In this document: in pieces, positions 7,026 through 10,527 of the stretch
Position numbering within the stretch: position 1 is the first letter of the stretch
How the letters are laid out: each line of letters begins with the position of its first letter
NCBI GenBank assembly: GCA_029256665.1
Contig: JAQSXN010000081.1
Coordinates: forward strand, 1 to 10,527
Direction: 5' to 3'
DNA: 10,527 bases
DNA from: Paenibacillus sp.
Lineage (GTDB): Bacteria > Bacillota > Bacilli > Paenibacillales > Paenibacillaceae
Notes under the pieces: model-generated
Told to the model about the DNA's origin: nothing
The model's database searches: none
What the model saw: the letters and a program-made list of their open reading frames with translations, nothing else
Position numbers and translations under genes: made by a program

Positions 7026-7033
7026 CCTCCTTT
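7026..7033 (-). promoter_or_regulatory. Ribosome binding site fixing the kduI start
   Basis: AAAGGAGG on the minus strand lies 10 bases before the ATG that starts the conserved MDIR N-terminus. The spacing is slightly long, but no other start codon lies nearer, so it supports the shorter 276-residue protein. Confidence 0.75.
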
Positions 7034-7087
7034 AGGTTCGTTCGGCATCATCCCGATCAGACGGGTTTCGTACCGAAATAGTTTGTT

Positions 7088-7102
7088 TATGTTCGTTTTC
7101 AT
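7088..7102 (-). promoter_or_regulatory. cre-like site (CcpA) at the kduI promoter
   Basis: ATGAAAACGAACATA on the minus strand matches the Gram-positive cre consensus WTGNAANCGNWNNCW at every fixed position except the penultimate C, which is T. It begins within the candidate -10 hexamer and extends over the predicted transcription start, a position at which CcpA normally represses. The match is seen; binding is inferred. Confidence 0.4.
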
Positions 7103-7129
7103 CATAACACACCGTTTCGAACTTAAAAA
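7101..7129 (-). promoter_or_regulatory. Candidate kduI promoter
   Basis: On the minus strand TATGAT (complement of 7101-7106) matches five of six -10 bases. The -35 at 17-base spacing is only TTTTTA. A poor -35 beside nearby repeats suggests a regulated promoter. The leader to the kduI start would be about 80 bases. Confidence 0.35.
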
Positions 7130-7130
7130 G

Positions 7131-7153
7131 AGGAGAATTCTTTTATTTCTCCT
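7131..7153 (-). repeat. 7-bp inverted repeat just upstream of the kduI promoter
   Basis: AGGAGAA (7131-7137) and TTCTCCT (7147-7153) are exact reverse complements around a 9-base AT-rich loop. On the minus strand CTTTTT follows, so it resembles a weak terminator. No gene lies close upstream, and GH127 already has its own strong terminator. Its place next to the -35 region makes an operator at least as likely. Confidence 0.4.
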
Positions 7154-7475
7154 TCATAGACCAACAAACCTTATCGTCTAGTGCGGATGTTTGAAAGTTT
7201 AAACGTGCTATCATGCCCTGCCGCCTAAAGGACCGGAGCGACCTTATTATTCGATTTATCTCTGTTTCTAGAATTTAACGGACATACGCGACTCTATTAG
7301 CGCCATCCGAACCGCATTTTACTTCAAATCGGTAAAATAACGCCTCTCCTGTCCGTTGCAAATTGGTAATAGATAAAAACAAGAAAATAGTGTCACGCGT
7401 GTCCGTTAGCCATAGCCAATTTAATGGACGAATAGATTTCTACATTCTGAACGATCGCAACTTACGCTAAACAAC
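7154..7475. other. Gene-free, comparatively AT-rich gap with three TGTCCGTT motifs
   Basis: I find no convincing gene here on either strand: there is no open frame with a good ribosome binding site. The stretch is visibly richer in A and T than the flanking genes. The octamer TGTCCGTT occurs at 7350-7357 and 7400-7407, and its complement AACGGACA at 7277-7284. A seven-base inverted pair, AAATTGG (7360-7366) and CCAATTT (7416-7422), is also present. The region could carry upstream regulator sites for kduI, an unrecognised small RNA, or remnants of a lost gene. Confidence 0.4.
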
Positions 7476-7506
7476 AAAAAACGCGCCGCCAGCCGGCGAT
7501 GCGCGT
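7476..7506 (-). terminator. Intrinsic terminator after GH127
   Basis: On the minus strand ACGCGC (complement of 7501-7506) pairs with GCGCGT (complement of 7481-7486). An inner CGCC/GGCG stem around GGCT is separated from the outer stem by a two-base bulge on one side. TTTTTT follows. It is strongly GC-rich and lies about 57 bases after the GH127 stop codon. Confidence 0.85.
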
Positions 7507-7516
7507 CTTAATGCCG

Positions 7517-7581
7517 AATCAAAAGCTTCTAGCGACGGACAAACTCCAGCCAATCAAAGCTTCTAGTGCCGGACAAGCTCC
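7517..7581 (-). repeat. Imperfect tandem repeat of the GH127 3' end
   Basis: Two adjacent copies, 7517-7547 (31 bases) and 7552-7581 (30 bases), differ by three substitutions and one base of a poly-A run, with four bases between them. The second copy holds the last codons and TAG stop of GH127; the first lies beyond the stop. In the minus-strand sense both read GAG-(C/T)TT-GTC-CG-x, with an in-register TAG, giving KELVRH-stop in the gene and LEFVRR-stop in the copy. A short tandem duplication is the simplest explanation. Confidence 0.75.
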
Positions 7582-9545
7582 TTCACCCATACGGCCATCT
7601 CGCCTTTGCCCCGGTTCGCCCAAGCGTAGTACGGAATAAACGTGGCCGCGGCAGGCTCGAGCCGAACGTCCCAATCGTTGCGGTACAGCGACGTCCCCCA
7701 GCTTCGCCCGTCATTCGCGGGCCCATTGGAGCGAAGAGCATCGCCGCGCAGAATCATGATGCCGCCTAGCAGATCGCTCCTCCGCTCCTCCCGAAGCGTC
7801 GCTTCGGCAGGCAGCATCATGCCGCTTAACATCGGACCGTTGTCCGCTTCTTCAAGGCAATACACGAGAGGCCCCCGCTGCAAGGCAACCTTTCCGGCGT
7901 TGTACCGGACAAGCGGATGGCTGCGGACGCGCTGCACGGGCATTTCGAAGCTAAGCTCCAGCCTATCCCCGCCGCTCCACTGCCGATCGATTCGGATATA
8001 ACCGTCTATTACCGGCAGATCGGCAAGCGCCTCGCCGTTCAGCTTCGCGGCATAGCCCGTGCTCCAGCCCGGCATTCTAACGGCTAATTCGTATCGGATC
8101 GGATGATCCAGCTCCGCCTCGTATTCGACTTCGCCGCTCCATGGCAGCGACGATCGCTGTTTCAGCTTCACAGAACCTCCGGTTGTCTCGAACGTGCCGC
8201 TTCCCCCGATAAATAAGTTCGAGTAAATCGTCCCGCCTTGGACCGTATAGGCGTAATCGCCAAGAGACGACAGCAGCCGCGCGATATTAGGCGGGCAACA
8301 GGCGCAGCCGAACCACTCCTGGCGAATGGGCTTCACGTGATTAAAGCCAAGGTTGCCGCGATCGCATACATGAGGCGCTACCTCGAGCGGATTGACGTAA
8401 AAGAAGCTCCTCCCGTCCTGCGCCATGCCCGCCAGCACCGTATTATAGAGCGCGCGTTCCATCACGTCCGCCACTTCTCCGCGCGGCTTCAGCTCCAGCA
8501 TCCGTTTGGCGAAAAATACAAGTCCGATCGACGCGCAAGTTTCCGCGTAAGCGGTATCGTTAGGCAAATCGTAATCGACGCTGAACGCCTCGCCGGAAGC
8601 CATCGATCCGATGCTGCCGGTCACGTACATCTGCCGATCCGTAATGTTGCGCCATAACCGTTCGCAAGCCTCCGCCAACGCTTCGTCGCCGGTTTCTTTC
8701 GCAACATCCGCCATTCCCGCGCACATATAGACGACTCTGACCGCATGGCCTGCCGCGACCGCTTGTTCCCTAACGGGCAAATGCGCTTGGAAGTAGGCAT
8801 GGTCGATCGTTATGTCTCCCTTATGCCAATGCGTCGTTCGTCCGCGGCGTTCGGCTTCCGCTTCGAAGAAGCTCGGCTTCGCTCCGCGTTCGTCGATAAA
8901 ATATTTCGCTAACGCCATGTAACTTTCGTTGCCGGTTGCACGGGCCAGCTTCGCAAGCGCCAGCTCGACCTCTTGATGGCCGTCGTATCCCTGAATTTGG
9001 CCTTCGCCATGTCCGAAGACGCGGCCGATCAAATCGGCGAACCTGCAAGCGACGTCGAGCAGCCTGCGCTTGCCCGTCGCTTCGTAATAAGAGACCGCGC
9101 CTTCCATCAGATGGCCCGCGCAATACAGCTCGTGGCATTCGGTCAAATTCGTGAACCGTTTGCCGGGTTCCTTGAGCGCGTAGAACGTATTGAGATACCC
9201 GTCCGGCTCCTGCGCCCGTTCTATCGTCTCGATCAGCTCGTCCGCGATCGCCTCCAGCTCCGGGTCTCGCCGCTCCCTCAGCAAATAACCTACCGCTTCG
9301 AGCCACTTGTACAGATCGCTGTCCTGAAATACGAAGCCGCCAAACTCGGCGTTCAAATCGCCTGCAGCGGCCTTCATGTTGCGAACGGCGTAGCTCGGCT
9401 CCGCGCCGGCGACCCGGTCGTTTAACGCCTCCCATTGATACGGAACGACAACATCGCGAACAAGGCTCCGATATCCATTCCAGAAGGGATCCTCCACTTG
9501 AAGGCTGCTTGCGCCTTTAATCTCCGCTTGCTTCGTTTGTCCCAT
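7563..9545 (-). CDS. GH127 beta-L-arabinofuranosidase (HypBA1-like)
   Basis: Members of glycoside hydrolase family 127 release beta-linked L-arabinofuranose from arabino-oligosaccharides, such as those of plant hydroxyproline-rich proteins, using a cysteine nucleophile beside a zinc ion. The protein of 660 residues matches HypBA1 (658). It has an N-terminal (alpha/alpha)6-type region with EPDGYLNTFY (113-122) and ELYCAGHLMEGA (139-150). Glu319 in SGEAF, Glu335 and Cys337 in AYAETCAS, and Cys416-Cys417 in CACCPPN correspond to HypBA1 Glu322, Glu338, Cys340, Cys417 and Cys418. The spacing 319/335/337 is the same as in HypBA1. A beta-sandwich C-terminal region follows. No signal peptide is present, so it should act on imported oligosaccharides. 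The start ATG has AAGGAG 9 bases upstream. It is divergent from an AraC regulator, its likely activator. Other GH127 specificities remain possible. Confidence 0.92.
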   Translation of the reverse strand: MGQTKQAEIKGASSLQVEDPFWNGYRSLVRDVVVPYQWEALNDRVAGAEPSYAVRNMKAAAGDLNAEFGGFVFQDSDLYKWLEAVGYLLRERRDPELEAIADELIETIERAQEPDGYLNTFYALKEPGKRFTNLTECHELYCAGHLMEGAVSYYEATGKRRLLDVACRFADLIGRVFGHGEGQIQGYDGHQEVELALAKLARATGNESYMALAKYFIDERGAKPSFFEAEAERRGRTTHWHKGDITIDHAYFQAHLPVREQAVAAGHAVRVVYMCAGMADVAKETGDEALAEACERLWRNITDRQMYVTGSIGSMASGEAFSVDYDLPNDTAYAETCASIGLVFFAKRMLELKPRGEVADVMERALYNTVLAGMAQDGRSFFYVNPLEVAPHVCDRGNLGFNHVKPIRQEWFGCACCPPNIARLLSSLGDYAYTVQGGTIYSNLFIGGSGTFETTGGSVKLKQRSSLPWSGEVEYEAELDHPIRYELAVRMPGWSTGYAAKLNGEALADLPVIDGYIRIDRQWSGGDRLELSFEMPVQRVRSHPLVRYNAGKVALQRGPLVYCLEEADNGPMLSGMMLPAEATLREERRSDLLGGIMILRGDALRSNGPANDGRSWGTSLYRNDWDVRLEPAAATFIPYYAWANRGKGEMAVWVKELVRH

Positions 9546-9677
9546 TGTTATCTGCTCCTTCGCCATTCTATTGATTTTATCGATATCATCCTGATAAGAT
9601 CTATTGTAGTGTCCGTAACCCATGAGGAATACGAACAAACCCAACCGAAGACTTACTCGATTTCACACTGCCATGCC
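9546..9677. promoter_or_regulatory. Divergent GH127/araC control region with repeated heptamers
   Basis: TCTATTG occurs twice in direct orientation, at 9567-9573 and 9600-9606, 33 bases apart or about three helical turns. Between them lies an inverted pair, TTATC (9577-9581) and GATAA (9593-9597). Candidate -10 hexamers for GH127 on the minus strand are TAAAAT (complement of 9574-9579) and TACAAT (complement of 9603-9608), both with poor -35 boxes as expected for an activated promoter. AraC-family proteins commonly bind such direct half-sites. Assignment to the neighbouring regulator is inferred. Confidence 0.4.
9555..9560 (-). promoter_or_regulatory. Ribosome binding site fixing the GH127 start
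   Basis: AAGGAG on the minus strand lies 9 bases before the ATG chosen here. An upstream ATG (MAKEQ...) overlaps this site, and a still longer open frame crosses the promoter region. The shorter start also gives the family's usual length. Confidence 0.75.
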
Positions 9678-10527
9678 ATGAAAGAATGCGAGGTGCCGTC
9701 TTCCGTGCATACCGTCATCAGCCTGTCCGTTCCGCCGCTTCCCTATTGCCTGGAAAGCGGCAAAACGTTTCATAAGCCCGGCGATGAACACCCTAACCGC
9801 ACCGCATTGGGCGTGTTCGATTTTATTGCGGTGGAGTCGGGCACGTTATTTATAGGTGAGGAAGGACAGCAGTGGAACCTCGCACGGGGCCAGAGCGTCT
9901 TGCTGCTGCCGGACCGCAGCCATTATTCCGTTCGTCCCGCGGAAGAGAACACGGCGTTTTATTGGCTCCACTTCCATTCGCCCGCGTCATGGACCGTCTT
10001 CGATGAGTCGCTCGCTCATCGCCATGCCGACCACGACTCCCATCGCAGCGAATTTCTTATTTCGCCGTACTCGCTCCAAATCCGCCAAAGCTGGACGCTG
10101 CCGTATCCGGAACAGGCGTTTCGGCTCATGCACAAGATTAACGAAGCGGCTTCGGAGAAGCAGTCGCGGGCCTTCTGGTCGCGGCAGCAGACGTTCGAGG
10201 AGCTGCTTCGCTTGCTTGATCTGCGGCAAAACGAAGCCTACACAAGTCCGGCCATCAAGGTAGCCGAAAGCGCGGAGGCTTACCTGAAAACCCATTACCG
10301 CTCTCCCGTAACGGGCGAGGGGCTGTCCACGGCGCTCAGCTTTCACTACAACTACATAACGCGTTGCATGAAACAGGCTTTTGGCCTGACGCCGATGGAA
10401 TATCTCATGCGCTATCGGCTGGAGCAGGCGAAGCTGCTGCTGCTTAAGACGGATTGGCCCATCGCGGCAATCGCCGAAAGCGTCGGCATCGAGCATGTCC
10501 CCTATTTCACGAGCTGCTTTGCCAAAG
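9678..10527 (+). CDS. AraC-family transcriptional regulator (3' end beyond window)
   Basis: The 283 visible residues form a typical sugar-responsive AraC/XylS activator. An N-terminal cupin-like sensor domain includes GVFDFIAVESGTLFIGEE and LLLPDRSHYSV, then FYWLHFHSP. The C-terminal DNA-binding domain has the first helix-turn-helix around GLSTALSFHYNYITRCMKQ and the family signature TPMEYLMRYRLEQAKLLL. The second helix-turn-helix, IAAIAESVGIEHVPYFTSCF, is cut by the window edge; probably only a few tens of residues are missing. The gene is divergent from GH127, which is the expected target, with an arabinose-related effector as a plausible inducer (inference). The start is uncertain: this ATG has no clear ribosome binding site. 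The frame stays open upstream to a GTG at 9609, which would add SVTHEEYEQTQPKTYSISHC and a few more residues. Homologues I recall carry similar sequence before this Met. Confidence 0.9.
   Translation, partial: MKECEVPSSVHTVISLSVPPLPYCLESGKTFHKPGDEHPNRTALGVFDFIAVESGTLFIGEEGQQWNLARGQSVLLLPDRSHYSVRPAEENTAFYWLHFHSPASWTVFDESLAHRHADHDSHRSEFLISPYSLQIRQSWTLPYPEQAFRLMHKINEAASEKQSRAFWSRQQTFEELLRLLDLRQNEAYTSPAIKVAESAEAYLKTHYRSPVTGEGLSTALSFHYNYITRCMKQAFGLTPMEYLMRYRLEQAKLLLLKTDWPIAAIAESVGIEHVPYFTSCFAK

Noticed and set aside
7016..7105. A 30-residue N-terminal extension of KduI
   Set aside because: KduI homology begins at the MDIR methionine, which has its own AAAGGAGG. The extension overlaps the candidate -10 box and cre-like site.
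9577..9591. A cre-like match in the GH127 promoter region
   Set aside because: On the minus strand it misses the cre consensus at two fixed positions. In AT-rich DNA this is not convincing.
9546..9644. A 33-residue extension of GH127
   Set aside because: The extension crosses the divergent promoter region, and the shorter start has the ribosome binding site and the family's normal length.
9987..10496. Minus-strand open frame opposite the AraC-type gene
   Set aside because: The plus-strand frame carries clear cupin and AraC helix-turn-helix sequence; the antisense frame has none.

Overview
The window looks like chromosomal DNA from a GC-rich, spore-former-type Firmicute of the Paenibacillus/Cohnella kind. 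This rests on strong AGGAGG-type ribosome binding sites, GC-rich third codon positions, intrinsic terminators with T-tracts, and protein families typical of plant-polysaccharide-degrading Paenibacillaceae. The assignment is an inference from gene content, not from a marker gene. Nearly everything is on the minus strand; the one exception is a plus-strand AraC-type regulator running off the right edge.

Right part (about 6000-10527): carbohydrate catabolism. A divergent pair comprises a partial AraC-family activator (plus) and a GH127 beta-L-arabinofuranosidase (minus) that keeps all the known catalytic and zinc-binding residues. The GH127 gene ends in a strong terminator, preceded by an imperfect tandem copy of the gene's own last bases and stop codon. 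A gene-free stretch of about 550 bases follows, then kduI (5-keto-4-deoxyuronate isomerase), a DeoR-family repressor and kduD (2-dehydro-3-deoxygluconate 5-dehydrogenase), closed by a strong terminator. KduI and KduD are consecutive steps that turn unsaturated galacturonate from pectin lyase action into 2-keto-3-deoxygluconate. GH127 would remove L-arabinofuranose from imported arabinan or extensin-type oligosaccharides, so the block as a whole fits intracellular handling of pectin fragments. Regulatory sites include a palindrome over the deoR promoter, a near-consensus cre (CcpA) site at the kduI promoter, and repeated heptamers between araC and GH127.

Left part (1-4415): a separate unit. 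It holds a large MalT-like LuxR-family ATPase regulator (LAL type), an FAD-dependent oxidoreductase of the geranylgeranyl-reductase/aromatic-monooxygenase superfamily, and the start of a small unrecognised protein with a Gln/Ala/Pro-rich linker. Two RNA-level elements stand out: a terminator-like hairpin in the regulator's probable 5' leader, and a perfect 11-bp inverted repeat touching the oxidoreductase Shine-Dalgarno sequence.

I see no tRNA, rRNA, CRISPR array, insertion sequence or phage gene. Most of the window is recognisable metabolism. The least explained parts are the small left-edge protein, the two leader hairpins, the duplicated GH127 tail, and the TGTCCGTT repeats in the large intergenic gap.
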